Shown here: positions 9,846 through 17,855 of the stretch, one piece after another
How positions within the stretch are numbered: the stretch's first letter is position 1
Layout of the letters: each line of letters opens with the position of its first letter
NCBI GenBank assembly: GCA_004555705.1
Contig: SFHI01000061.1
Coordinates: 1 to 22,955 of the forward strand
Reading direction: 5' to 3'
Length of the DNA stretch: 22,955 bases
Origin: Clostridiales bacterium
GTDB lineage: Bacteria; Bacillota; Clostridia; Oscillospirales; Oscillospiraceae
Made by a program: the position numbers and the translations under genes
The notes under the pieces: generated by a model
The model's database searches: none
Seen by the model: only the letters and a program-made list of their open reading frames with translations
Told to the model about the DNA's origin: nothing

Positions 9846-11021
9846 CTAATGGCTTGCCGGGTGGCAGGGCATGGGCTGTTCCCGGAAAAATGCCTCGATT
9901 TCCTGCCGGGTGGCTTTGACGGTACCCTGCTGGAACTGGGGCTTGCCGCCGCCCCGGCCGCAGAGGGTCTGGGTCATTTCTTTGCACAATGGGCGCAGGT
10001 CGTCTGCCCGGGAGGCCAGGCAGAAGCCGAAGCTGCCCTCCTCCCCGGAGAACACGGCGGCTACCCCGCCGCAGCTTATCGCGATCCGGTCCGCCAGCTC
10101 CCGGATTCCGGTGCCGTCCAGCCCCGGCTCAAAATGCAGCACGTTTCCCTTCCCCCTGTATCCTTCCGCAATGCCGTCCCAGATCCGCCGCTCCAGAGCG
10201 GTGATCCGGTATTTCTGCTGGGAAAGCAGGTCATTCATCCGGCCCGCAGCTTCTCCCGTCTCCCCCATGGGGGCGGAAAAGGCCTGGGATACCAGCTTGT
10301 TCTGCTGATAGGCCCGGTTCAGAATGGAAAGCGCCAAGCCGCCGCAGGCCATCAGAATCCGGCTTCCTCCCCGGAAGGGAATGGAGGAGAAAAGCTTCAC
10401 CAGCCCCACCTCTCCCGTAGCGGCGCAGTGGATGCCGCAGCAGGCGCAGCTGTCGAAGCCGGGAATCTCCACAATCCGCACGGGCCAGGGGAGGGCCCGC
10501 TTGGTGCGGTAGGTGACATTCGGCAGCTCCTCAGGCCCGGGGGTGAAGACATGCAGCGGAATATTCCGCCACACCCCCCGGTTGGCCTCCTCCTCAATCT
10601 CCGGCAGGAGCTCCGGAGGGACCACACCATCAAAGTCCACGGTGACCCCCTCCGTGCCGATGTGAAAGCCTGTATTGTGCAGGCCGAACCGCCGGTGGAG
10701 AATGCCGGAGACCATGTGTTCCCCGGTGTGCTGCTGCATGAAGCCGAACCGGCGGTCGTAATCGATGATTCCATCCACGGTTTCCCCCACGGTCAGAGGC
10801 TGACGGCACAGGTGGAGGATTTCTCCGCCCTCCTCCCGGGTATCCAGCACGGCCACGCCGCCCAGGGTGCCGGTGTCCCCCGGCTGGCCGCCCCCCTCGG
10901 GGTAGAAGGCCGTGGCGGAAAGCACCACCCAGAAGCCGTCCTTCTCTTCCTCACACCGAAGCACCCGGGCGGAAAACCGCGCCAGGTGGCAGTCCTCATA
11001 ATACAGCTTTCCCGTTTCCAA
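9846..11021 (-). CDS. AlaX-type alanyl-tRNA editing protein with DHHA1 domain
   Basis: A 391-residue trans-editing enzyme that should hydrolyse Ser or Gly mischarged on tRNA-Ala, backing up AlaRS. The N-terminal part has the AlaRS-like TAFYPEGGGQPGDTG motif (37-51). The zinc site comes from HTGEH (H98, H102) and CCGIH (C194, H198, equivalent to the usual CGGTH). The C-terminus resembles DHHA1 (GRGGGKPQFQQG near 355). The start is TTG at 11021, with AAGGAG nine bases upstream and no in-frame ATG in a better place. The stop TAG at 9846-9848 abuts the broken arm of element R4, so the gene may have lost or gained a few C-terminal residues when that element was cut. It is monocistronic, with repeats on both sides. 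Confidence 0.87.
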   Translation of the reverse strand: METGKLYYEDCHLARFSARVLRCEEEKDGFWVVLSATAFYPEGGGQPGDTGTLGGVAVLDTREEGGEILHLCRQPLTVGETVDGIIDYDRRFGFMQQHTGEHMVSGILHRRFGLHNTGFHIGTEGVTVDFDGVVPPELLPEIEEEANRGVWRNIPLHVFTPGPEELPNVTYRTKRALPWPVRIVEIPGFDSCACCGIHCAATGEVGLVKLFSSIPFRGGSRILMACGGLALSILNRAYQQNKLVSQAFSAPMGETGEAAGRMNDLLSQQKYRITALERRIWDGIAEGYRGKGNVLHFEPGLDGTGIRELADRIAISCGGVAAVFSGEEGSFGFCLASRADDLRPLCKEMTQTLCGRGGGKPQFQQGTVKATRQEIEAFFREQPMPCHPASH

Positions 11022-11107
11022 GGCAGCACACTCCTTTACTCCCCTATTGTACCGAAACAGCCCCAGAAATCAAGAAAAATTTTCCCGGAAGAATATTCCA
11101 TGCAGTG

Positions 11108-11303
11108 CGATAAATCGGGAGTTTGGCGGTCTGTTTCAGAAACGCCTAATAAACACTGTAGGGGAGGGTCTTGACCCTCCCGGCGGGAAAAGGTTCCGAT
11201 ATTCTCAGCATTTCGGCGAAAACGAACCGCGTTCACGGGAGGGTCAAGACCCTCCCCTACAGTAAGAACACAGTGCATTTGGAAATCTGCAACACCAATT
11301 TCC
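11108..11303. repeat. Hairpin element R5 (CTGTAGGGG-type core)
   Basis: Degenerate shared ends are visible at about 11112-11128 (AAATCGGGAGTTTGGCG) and 11288-11303 (CTGCAACACCAATTTC). The core arms are GGAGGGTCTTGACCCTCC on the left and GGAGGGTCAAGACCCTCC on the right, flanked by CACTGTAGG / CCTACAGT. The centre, with TTCCGATAT and TTTCGGCGAAAACG, is homologous to R4 although the arms differ. Confidence 0.82.
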
Positions 11304-11320
11304 GTTCATTCCATGCAGTG

Positions 11321-11504
11321 CGGTAACTTGTTGTTTGGCAAAATTCTGCCGTAGGGGCGGATATTATCCGCCCACAAACCTACGGTATCGACAGTACCCG
11401 TTTTTTATCGGAAATGCTCAGTTATCGGGACGTTTCGGGCGGATAATATCCGCCCCTACGGTATCAACGCAAAGTGTCCCAAATCTTCAAACACCAATTT
11501 ACCG
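11321..11504. repeat. Hairpin element R6 (CGTAGGGGCGG-type core)
   Basis: Terminal inverted repeats CGGTAACTTGTTGTTTG (11321-11337) and CAAACACCAATTTACCG (11488-11504) match at 15 of 17 positions. Arms are GGCGGATATTATCCGCC and GGCGGATAATATCCGCC inside CCGTAGGGG / CCCCTACGG. The centre matches that of R7 and R9 in reverse complement, so this copy is inverted relative to them. R5 and R6 together fill most of the 605-base gap between glgP and the AlaX gene. Confidence 0.88.
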
Positions 11505-11533
11505 TTCTATTTCATCGCAATGCGATTCCTTAG

Positions 11534-11580
11534 TTATTATCTATTATCTCATATCTCTTGTCTTCTATCTCTTATCTATA
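11534..11580. repeat. Low-complexity TATCTCTTATCT-like tract
   Basis: An imperfect repetition of TATCT/TTATCT units, strongly pyrimidine-rich on the plus strand, lies between R6 and the hairpin downstream of glgP. I see no coding or promoter signal in it. Confidence 0.5.
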
Positions 11581-11589
11581 CATACACAC

Positions 11590-11620
11590 GCCGCCCCTGC
11601 CGGGGTTCGGCAGGGGCGGC
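11590..11620 (-). terminator. Hairpin downstream of glgP
   Basis: A perfect 12-bp GC stem (11590-11601 with 11609-11620, seven-base loop) begins six bases after the glgP stop on the minus strand. No T-run follows, so it may protect the transcript end rather than be a classical terminator. Confidence 0.6.
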
Positions 11621-11626
11621 AGAGTA

Positions 11627-13908
11627 TCAATACTGGGTGGGGGTAATGTGCCAGATTTCCTCGGCGTACTGACGGATGGTACGGTCGGAGGAGAACTTGG
11701 CGCCGGAGGCGATGTTCATCAGGCACTTGCGGCCGAAGTTCAGGCGGTCGGCGTAGTCCCGGTTCACCTTCAGCTTGGCGTCCATATAGGAGCTGTAGTC
11801 CAGCAGCAGGAAGTAGTGGTCGGGCCGGTGCCAGCTGGCGCCGTCCAGCAGCGCATGGAACAGCTCCTTCTGGGCGTCGTCCGTGGGCACGGTGCCGTCC
11901 ACCAGGGTGTTGACCGCCCGGCGCAGGTGGGCGTCACGATCATAGATGTCCCGGGAGCGGTAGGTGCCGCGAACGGCGTTGATCTCCGACACGGTGTGGC
12001 CGAAGATATACTCGTTCTCCATACCGGCCTCCTTGGCAATCTCCACATTGGCGCCGTCCAGGGTGCCCAGGGTCACCGCGCCGTTCAGCATCAGCTTCAT
12101 GTTGCCGGTGCCGGAAGCCTCGGTGCCTGCGGGGGAAATCTGCTCGGAGATATCCGCGGCGGGGATGATATGCTCGGCATAGGAGCAGTTGTAGTTCTGA
12201 ACAAAGACCACCTTCAGCTTGCCTGCCACCGCCGGATCATTGTTAATCATCCGGGCAATGCGGTTGATATAGCGGATGATGGCCTTGGCCCGGGCATAGC
12301 CGGGGGCGGACTTGGCGCCGAAGATAAAGGCGGTGGGCTGGAATTCGGGCAGCTCCCCGTCCTTAAGCCGGAAGTAGATGTCCACGATGCTCAAAGCATT
12401 CAGAAGCTGCCGCTTGTACTCGTGGAGCCGCTTGACCTGCACATCAAAGATGAAGTCGGGATTCAGCTGCACGCCCTCGTGCTCGGCGATGACCTTGCAC
12501 AGCTGCTCCTTCTTGGTGCGCTTGATGGCGTTGAACTGACGGACCATGTCGTCGTCGATCATGGGCTTCAGCTTTGCCAGCCGATCCAGGTCCTTCAGGA
12601 AGTCGCCGCCGATGCGGTACTTAATGAGCTGGGTCAGCTCCGGGTTGCACAGGCCCATCCACCGCCGGGGGGTGACGCCGTTGGTCTTGTTCTGGAACCG
12701 CTGGGGGAACATGTGGTACCAGTCCTTGAAGCAGTCGTCCTTTGAGGTTTGCCATGTGGGCGGTGTTGTCCTTCACGATGAAGAGGCCGGGGTTCTCCCG
12801 CTTCAGCTTCTCGTCAATGCGGCAGATGATGTCCACGATCTCGGGCACCACGCTGCGCAGCAGGTCCAGGGGCCACTTCTCCAGTGCCTCGCTCATGACG
12901 GTGTGGTTGGTGTAGGAGAAGGTCCGCTGGGCGATGGAGAAGCTCTGCTCAAAGTCCATGCCCTCCAGCATCAGAAGCCTAATCAGCTCGGGGATGGACA
13001 TGGCGGGGTGGGTGTCGTTGAGCTGCACGGCGTAGAAGTCCGCGAACCGGCTGAGATCATTGCCGTGGGCGGTCTTGTAGGTCCGCAGCATATCCTGCAA
13101 GGAAGCAGAGGACAGCACATACTGCTGCTTGATGCGCAGGCGCTTGCCCTCCCAGGTGGAGTCGTTGGGGTAGAGGACCCGGGTGATGTCCTCGGCCTTG
13201 TTCTTCTGAGCCAGGGCCCGCAGGTAGTCCTGATCGTTGAAGGCGTTGAAGTCCAGCTCCTCCTCGGCCTCGCACTGCCACAGGCGGAGGGTGCCCACGT
13301 TGTTGGTGCCGTAGCCGATGACGGGCACGTCATAGGGCACGGCCAGCACGGTGTGGTCGGGGAACTTGACCTTCACGGTGTGGTTGTAGCGGCGGTAGGA
13401 CCAGGGATCGCCAAACTTCGTCCAGTCGTCGGCGTTCTCCACCTGGTTGCCCTCGGCGTCGAAGCTTTGCTTGAACAGGCCGAACTTGTAGCGCAGGCCG
13501 TAGCCGGACAGGGGGATATTGCAGCTGGCGGCGCGCGCTGTCCAGGAAGCAGGCGGCAAGACGGCCCAGGCCGCCGTTGCCCAGGGCATCGTCCTCGATG
13601 TCCTCCAGAATGGCCAGGTCCACGCCCCGCTCGGCAAAGAGCTGCTTCATCTCGTCCAGGATGCCCAGGTTAAAGAGGTTGGAGTACACCAGACGGCCGA
13701 TAAGGTACTCGGCGGAGATATAGTAGGCCTTCCGGTTGTGCATGCGCTTGCGCTTGGAGTTGTTCCAGTTGTCGGAAATGGCCATCATCACCGCTTCGCC
13801 CAGCGCCTCGTGGAGCTCCTGGGCGGTGGCCTCCTGCAACGACACGTCATAGGTGTACTTCAGCTGGGCCTCGGTCCATTTGAGAATGTTGACACAATCA
13901 TAGTTCAT
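11627..13908 (-). CDS. glgP: Glycogen/maltodextrin phosphorylase, broken by two frame shifts
   Basis: A GT35 alpha-glucan phosphorylase that releases glucose-1-phosphate from glycogen or maltodextrin using PLP. Three frames must be joined. The first (from 13908) ends at ACFLDSA. The second resumes at about 13530 with ASCNIPLSGYGLRYKFGLFKQ and runs to NTAHMANL. The third starts at about 12745 with DDCFKDWYHMFPQRFQNKTNGVTPRRW. It ends with the PLP-lysine motif EASGTGNMKLMLNGAVTLGTLDGANVE. The first break fits a 4-base GCGC gain in a GC-repeat. The second lacks about 20 residues, including the usual VNGVAxLH stretch near the active site, so it is a deletion of 55-60 bases. AAAGGAG lies ten bases before the ATG, and the gene follows malQ with a four-base gap. 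Error or true pseudogene cannot be told apart here. Confidence 0.9.
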
Positions 13909-13912
13909 GGAT

Positions 13913-15424
13913 TCAGTTCTCCTTTATCACGGCGGGGGTTTCTTCTTCGACTTGGGCCAGACGGCCGTAGAGCTTGGTCAGGCGGTAAATTTTCTCGGCC
14001 AGGGCATCGGTCAGGGCATCGGCGCTGACCCGCCAGGTCCAGTTGGCATCGGTGAGGGTGCCGGGGAAATTCATTCTGGCCTGGGCGCCCAGGTCCAGAT
14101 AATCCTGCATGGGCACAATGGTCATGTCGGAAACGGCAGCCATGGCTGTGCGAATGGTGCCCCAGACATCGCCCTCGGCTTCCGTCAGGCACATATACTC
14201 CCGGGCGTAGGCCACGGCCTCGGCGTCCGCCGTGTCAAACCACTGGCGGGTGGTCATGTTGTCGTGGGTTCCGGTGTAGCACACGGAGTTCGCGGTGTAG
14301 GTGTGGGGCAGATACTCCGAGGGCTCCCGGGAGTCGAAGGCGAAGCCCAGCACCTTCATGCCGGGGTAGCCGGAATCGTCCCGCAGGTCCAGCACCTCCT
14401 GGGTCAGATACCCCAGGTCCTCGGCGATGAGGGACAGGTCCGGCAGGGCCTTTTTCAGGGTGGAGATGAAATCCATGCCGGGGCCCTTGACCCAGTGGCC
14501 GCCCCGGGCGTTGGGGTCGCCGTAGGGCACGGCCCAGTAGCTCTCGAAGCCCCGGAAGTGATCCAGGCGCACGGTGTCGTACCACTTGCCGGCAGCGGCC
14601 AGGCGGCGAATCCACCAGGAGTAGCCGTCGCGCCGCATCTCGTCCCAGCGGTAGAGGGGGTTGCCCCAGAGCTGGCCGTCGGCGGTGAAGGCATCCGGGG
14701 GCACGCCCGCCACGTCTGTGGGCCGCAGGGAGGCGTCCAGCTGGAAGAGCTCCGGGCTGGCCCAGACCTCCACGGAGTCGTAGGGCACATAGATGGGCAC
14801 ATCGCCGATGATGGAGATGCCCGCGTCCTTCGCGTAAGCCCGCAGGGCGTTCCACTGGCGGCTGAATTCATACTGAACGAAGCTGTAGAACCGGATGTCG
14901 TCCCGGAGGTCGTTTCTCGCCTTCCAGATGGCGTCGGGGTCCCGGAATTTGAGGCCCTCCTCCCAGTCGTACCAGCTCTTACCGGTGGAATCCTTCAGGG
15001 CCATGAACAGGGCGAAGTCCGACAGCCAGCTGCCGTTTTCCAGGCAGAACCGGTCGAATTCCTCGCCGCCGGCAAACCGGTTGTAGGCCAGCCGGAGCAC
15101 CTTGTTTTTATTGTTGTACTGAATGCCGAAATCCACCTTGTCCTCCCGGCTGCACCAGGTGACGGAGTCGATTTCCTCCTGCTTCAGCAGGCCCTCCTCC
15201 ACCAGCTTGCTAAGGTCGATGAGGTAGGGGTTCCCCGCGAAGGTGGAGCAGGACTGGTAGGGGGAGTCGCCGTAGCCGGTGGGGGTCAGGGGCAGAAGCT
15301 GCCACCTGCTCTGGCCCGCTTTCTTCATAAAGTCCACAAAGGCGAAGGCCTCCGAGCCCATGGTGCCCACGCCGTTTTTCCCGGGCAGACTGGTTATATG
15401 CATCAAAATGCCGCTGCTGCGCAT
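13913..15424 (-). CDS. malQ: 4-alpha-glucanotransferase (amylomaltase, GH77)
   Basis: A 503-residue cytosolic enzyme that moves alpha-1,4-glucan segments between maltodextrins and frees glucose, making longer chains for GlgP. It starts with the family's SSGILMHITSLPG and QLLPLTPTGYGDSPYQ. The catalytic residues are in place: nucleophile Asp288 (VRLDHFRGF), acid/base Glu335 (LIAEDLGY) and Asp388 (GTHDNM). Length is normal and the frame intact, in contrast to glgP next to it. AAGGAG lies eight bases before the ATG. It is the first gene of a malQ-glgP operon with its own promoter at 15497-15525. Confidence 0.96.
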   Translation of the reverse strand: MRSSGILMHITSLPGKNGVGTMGSEAFAFVDFMKKAGQSRWQLLPLTPTGYGDSPYQSCSTFAGNPYLIDLSKLVEEGLLKQEEIDSVTWCSREDKVDFGIQYNNKNKVLRLAYNRFAGGEEFDRFCLENGSWLSDFALFMALKDSTGKSWYDWEEGLKFRDPDAIWKARNDLRDDIRFYSFVQYEFSRQWNALRAYAKDAGISIIGDVPIYVPYDSVEVWASPELFQLDASLRPTDVAGVPPDAFTADGQLWGNPLYRWDEMRRDGYSWWIRRLAAAGKWYDTVRLDHFRGFESYWAVPYGDPNARGGHWVKGPGMDFISTLKKALPDLSLIAEDLGYLTQEVLDLRDDSGYPGMKVLGFAFDSREPSEYLPHTYTANSVCYTGTHDNMTTRQWFDTADAEAVAYAREYMCLTEAEGDVWGTIRTAMAAVSDMTIVPMQDYLDLGAQARMNFPGTLTDANWTWRVSADALTDALAEKIYRLTKLYGRLAQVEEETPAVIKEN

Positions 15425-15496
15425 CGCATTTTCTCCTTACTTTTGGGATGGAATCCGCGGCGGCCCGGGGAGTCCCCAAAGAGCCGCACACCGCAT

Positions 15497-15525
15497 AGAG
15501 TAATACTTTTTCCTGGATTTGTCAA
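15497..15525 (-). promoter_or_regulatory. Promoter of the malQ-glgP operon
   Basis: On the minus strand a perfect TTGACA (15525 to 15520) is separated by 17 bases from TACTCT (15502 to 15497), a weak -10. Transcription would start near 15490, leaving a leader of about 66 bases. The -35 box begins only a few bases after the degV terminator stem. Confidence 0.6.
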
Positions 15526-15528
15526 GTA

Positions 15529-15572
15529 AAACCCGCTGTTTTCGGAGTTTCGTTTCCGAAAACAGCGGGTTT
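15529..15572 (-). terminator. Terminator of the DegV-family gene
   Basis: A stem of 15 or more base pairs (15532-15546 with 15555-15569) lies downstream of the DegV gene on the minus strand and is followed by GGGTTTTA. It separates the DegV gene from the malQ promoter. Confidence 0.85.
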
Positions 15573-15596
15573 CCATAGGAAAACAGCGCCGGACTG

Positions 15597-16430
15597 TTAC
15601 ATTTCCTCAAATCCTACCAGCACGCCGCCCCGTTCGGCGTAGAAACTGCACAAGCCTCCTGCGGGGGTTACCATAACGTCGGAGCCGGGCCAGCGGGCTT
15701 CCACCAGCTCCCGAAGCCGCTGCCCCAGGCCCGGGCACAGCACATGGGCGACGCGAACCTTTCCGCCCCGGAAGCCCAGGTTCTCCATTTCCCCCAGCAG
15801 CGCTTCCAGGCCCTTTTTCTCCCCCCGGCACTTGTGCAGCTGCTGCAGGGTGCCCTGGCTGCTGGCCTTGCCCACAATGCGGATGCCCAAAAAGCCCACG
15901 GCCTTGGCAATGAGGGGACTGACCCGGCCGTTTTTCGCCAGGTTGTCCACGCTCTCCAGGAAGAACAGCAGATGGGTTTTCTCCATATAGGCCCGGATTT
16001 TCTCCCGGATGTCGTCAAAGGGAAGCCCCGCGGCAATCAGCTCCCGGAGCTTTTCCGCGATGAGCACCATTTCCGGCCCGGTGGACAGGGTGTCCAGGCA
16101 GCAGACCCGCCGGTCCGGGTGCTTGTCCTCATATACCCGGGCTGCCTGAACCGCCGCGTTGTGGGCGCCGGACAGGCTGCTCGTAATGGCCACGGTGAAC
16201 ACCCCTTCCGCGTCCCCGAAGGCCTCCAGCCACTCCCCCACGCTGGGGCAGGCGGTGCCGGTGCGGCCCTTATACCGGGAAAGGTCCTCCACCATGGCCC
16301 CCACGTCCAGGCGTTCGTCATCGGTGTATTCCCGCTGGTCGTTGACGATCTTCAGGGGAACGGCGGCAAAATTGGCCCCCTCCAGCCAGGGGAGGTTGGC
16401 GGAGGAGTCCACAACAATTTTCATATCCAT
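15597..16430 (-). CDS. DegV-family fatty-acid-binding protein
   Basis: A 277-residue DegV-family protein; known members bind a long-chain fatty acid, and FakB members present it to the kinase FakA. The N-terminus MKIVVDSSANLP and the YTDDERLD stretch fit the family, as do ACPSVGEWLEAF and the ligand-binding ITSSLSGAHNAA (a usual SSxLSGT/AxxSA equivalent). FLESVDNLAKNGRVS is the usual second-domain signature. The ATG at 16430 (MDMKIVVDSS) is chosen because GAGGT lies six bases upstream; ATG 16424 is the alternative. No fakA/dak gene is adjacent. Any longer reading upstream enters heptamer repeat sequence and is unlikely. Confidence 0.88.
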   Translation of the reverse strand: MDMKIVVDSSANLPWLEGANFAAVPLKIVNDQREYTDDERLDVGAMVEDLSRYKGRTGTACPSVGEWLEAFGDAEGVFTVAITSSLSGAHNAAVQAARVYEDKHPDRRVCCLDTLSTGPEMVLIAEKLRELIAAGLPFDDIREKIRAYMEKTHLLFFLESVDNLAKNGRVSPLIAKAVGFLGIRIVGKASSQGTLQQLHKCRGEKKGLEALLGEMENLGFRGGKVRVAHVLCPGLGQRLRELVEARWPGSDVMVTPAGGLCSFYAERGGVLVGFEEM

Positions 16431-16482
16431 GGCAGTACCTCGATCCATAGTGATCCTATAAGGTGCAGGAGAAGGAGGAGAA

Positions 16483-16508
16483 AATTGACAATTAACAATT
16501 GACAATTC
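16483..16508. repeat. CAATTG heptamer-type repeat upstream of the DegV gene
   Basis: AATTGACAATTAACAATTGA and the following CAATTCTC form a degenerate copy of the 7-bp repeat, about 53 bases before the DegV start. Next to it (16537-16556) is a small hairpin ATCGGTT/AACCGAT. Confidence 0.7.
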
Positions 16509-16603
16509 TCCGGAACCGTAGCCGAACACCTTATTATCGGTTTTTTAATAACCGATTGAATTGTACCAGAGCAGCACCATAAAGTCAAGAAAAACCCTCC
16601 CTG

Positions 16604-16632
16604 TTGACACCGCCCCCCAAATCCGCTATAAT
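16604..16632 (+). promoter_or_regulatory. Consensus promoter for the DUF1836 gene
   Basis: TTGACA (16604-16609), a 17-bp spacer and TATAAT (16627-16632) match the sigma-A consensus at all twelve positions. Transcription would start near 16639-16640, four or five bases before element R7, so the whole element would lie in a leader of about 290 bases before the DUF1836 start codon. Confidence 0.8.
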
Positions 16633-16643
16633 TCCGGCAGAGT

Positions 16644-16825
16644 GACAAATTGTTGTTTGAATTTTTCAAACACTTCACGTTGCTACCGTAGGGGCGGCTA
16701 TTAGCCGCCCGAAACCTTCCGGTTTTTGAGTATTTCCGTTAAAATCGTTACGTTTTTGTAAACGAAAGGTTGCGGGCGGATAATATCCGCCCCTACGATC
16801 ACGAATCGACAAACAACAATTTGTC
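16644..16825. repeat. Hairpin element R7 (CGTAGGGGCGG-type core, intact ends)
   Basis: Perfect 16-bp inverted ends GACAAATTGTTGTTTG (16644-16659) and CAAACAACAATTTGTC (16810-16825) enclose the core. The left arm is GGCGGCTATTAGCCGCC and the right arm GGCGGATAATATCCGCC; the C/G to A/T change in the stem is matched on both sides of each arm. The element is 182 bp and lies just downstream of the perfect promoter at 16604-16632. Confidence 0.92.
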
Positions 16826-16874
16826 AGGCTGCTGAATAAACCCGATAAGCACTTTTTCATCCCGAAGGGATACC

Positions 16875-16895
16875 TCAATTTTCAATTGTCAATTC
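16875..16895. repeat. CAATTGT heptamer-type repeat before the DUF1836 gene
   Basis: TCAATTTTCAATTGTCAATT lies about 20 bases upstream of the ribosome site of the DUF1836 gene and is another copy of the dispersed 7-bp repeat. Confidence 0.7.
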
Positions 16896-16932
16896 ATTAC
16901 AGCGCAGTGCAGGATAGGAGGGAAGGGATTCC

Positions 16933-17460
16933 ATGAAAGAGGAACAGAAGCAGGCCCTGGCGCGGTGGGTGGGGGACTTCCGGCTGCCACGGTATCGGGA
17001 GATTCCCGACGTGGGGCTCTACCTGGAGCAGGTGACCAAGTACCTCAGCGGGTATCTGGCCCCTGTGGGAGAGGTGACGCTGACCCCCTCCATGATTACC
17101 AACTATGTGAAAAAGGACCTGATTACAAACCCGGTGAAGAAGCAGTACAGCCGGGACCAGATCGCCCACCTGATGTTCATCGCCCTGGCCAAGAGTGTGC
17201 TGAGCCTGGAGGACCTGCGGGAGTTCATCCGGCTCCAGGAGCGGACCTACACCACCCAGCGGGCCTACGACTACTTCTGCGACGAGCTGGAAAATATGCT
17301 CCTGTTCGTATTCGGCCTGACGGAAACCGTGGAGAACATCGGAGAAGATTCCAGCGACGAGAAAACCATGCTCCGAAACTGCATCATCGCCGTCACCAAC
17401 AAAATTTACCTGGAGAAATACATCCGCGCCGTAGCTGCCGAATGCCCGAAGGGCAACTGA
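16933..17460 (+). CDS. DUF1836 protein, putative HTH regulator
   Basis: A 175-residue DUF1836 protein, a Firmicutes family of unknown function. The N-terminus PRYREIPDVGLYLEQVTKYL and the stretch TPSMITNYVKKDLITNPVKKQYSRDQIAHLMFI are the family hallmark. That second stretch resembles the MerR-type winged helix-turn-helix (choice of partner, then KKxYSRxQI), so DNA binding is plausible but not shown. The C-terminal half is helical, without recognisable motifs or membrane segments. AGGAGGG lies ten bases before the ATG. The gene stands alone, driven by a perfect promoter 300 bases upstream through hairpin element R7. It converges with the PflX-like gene, with element R8 between them. No target can be named. 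Confidence 0.85.
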   Translation: MKEEQKQALARWVGDFRLPRYREIPDVGLYLEQVTKYLSGYLAPVGEVTLTPSMITNYVKKDLITNPVKKQYSRDQIAHLMFIALAKSVLSLEDLREFIRLQERTYTTQRAYDYFCDELENMLLFVFGLTETVENIGEDSSDEKTMLRNCIIAVTNKIYLEKYIRAVAAECPKGN

Positions 17461-17513
17461 CCCCGCCGGGGTAAGGGCGAAAAAGAAGGACCGAATCCCC
17501 CCCCCAACAGCGC

Positions 17514-17745
17514 GGCAAATTGGTGTATGGCGCACCAAAAAAGAACTGTCATTGCGAACCAGTCCGCAGACTGGTGTGGCAATCCCCCGGTTGAATGGAA
17601 CCAGGAAACGATTGGCACCAAAAACCGCAACAATCCCCGTTTTCTGGGTGCTTGTCGCTACATTTCCCCTCTAACCGGGGGATTGCCACACCAGTGTGCG
17701 CACTGGTTCGCAATGACAGCAAAAACGTACAAACACCAATTTGCC
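17514..17745. repeat. Hairpin element R8 (CATTGCGAA-type core)
   Basis: Ends GGCAAATTGGTGTATG (17514-17529) and CAAACACCAATTTGCC (17730-17745) are inverted repeats with one mismatch. Core ends are CTGTCATTGCGAACCAG and CTGGTTCGCAATGACAG, with arm palindromes CCAGTCCGCAGACTGG and CCAGTGTGCGCACTGG. It occupies most of the 395-base gap between two converging genes and is the closest relative of R1, in opposite orientation. Confidence 0.9.
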
Positions 17746-17810
17746 GAACTTCCGGGAAAATCCGATCAATCTTTTCATCATCCCGCAGGGATACCGGAAC
17801 TGTCCACTAA

Positions 17811-17850
17811 AACCAAAAACCCGGGCTGCCCCATTGGCAGCCCGGGTTTC
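17811..17850 (-). terminator. Terminator of the PflX-like gene
   Basis: On the minus strand a 13-bp stem AACCCGGGCTGCC / GGCAGCCCGGGTT is followed by TTTTTGGTTTT. It begins a few bases after the stop codon at 17856. Confidence 0.9.
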
Positions 17851-17855
17851 TGCGT

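Noticed and set aside
16483..16508. CAATTG/TTAACAATTG sequence as a Rex redox-repressor operator
   Set aside because: The full TTGTTAA-spacer-TTAACAA arrangement is not present, and the same repeat occurs at gene ends where an operator makes no sense.
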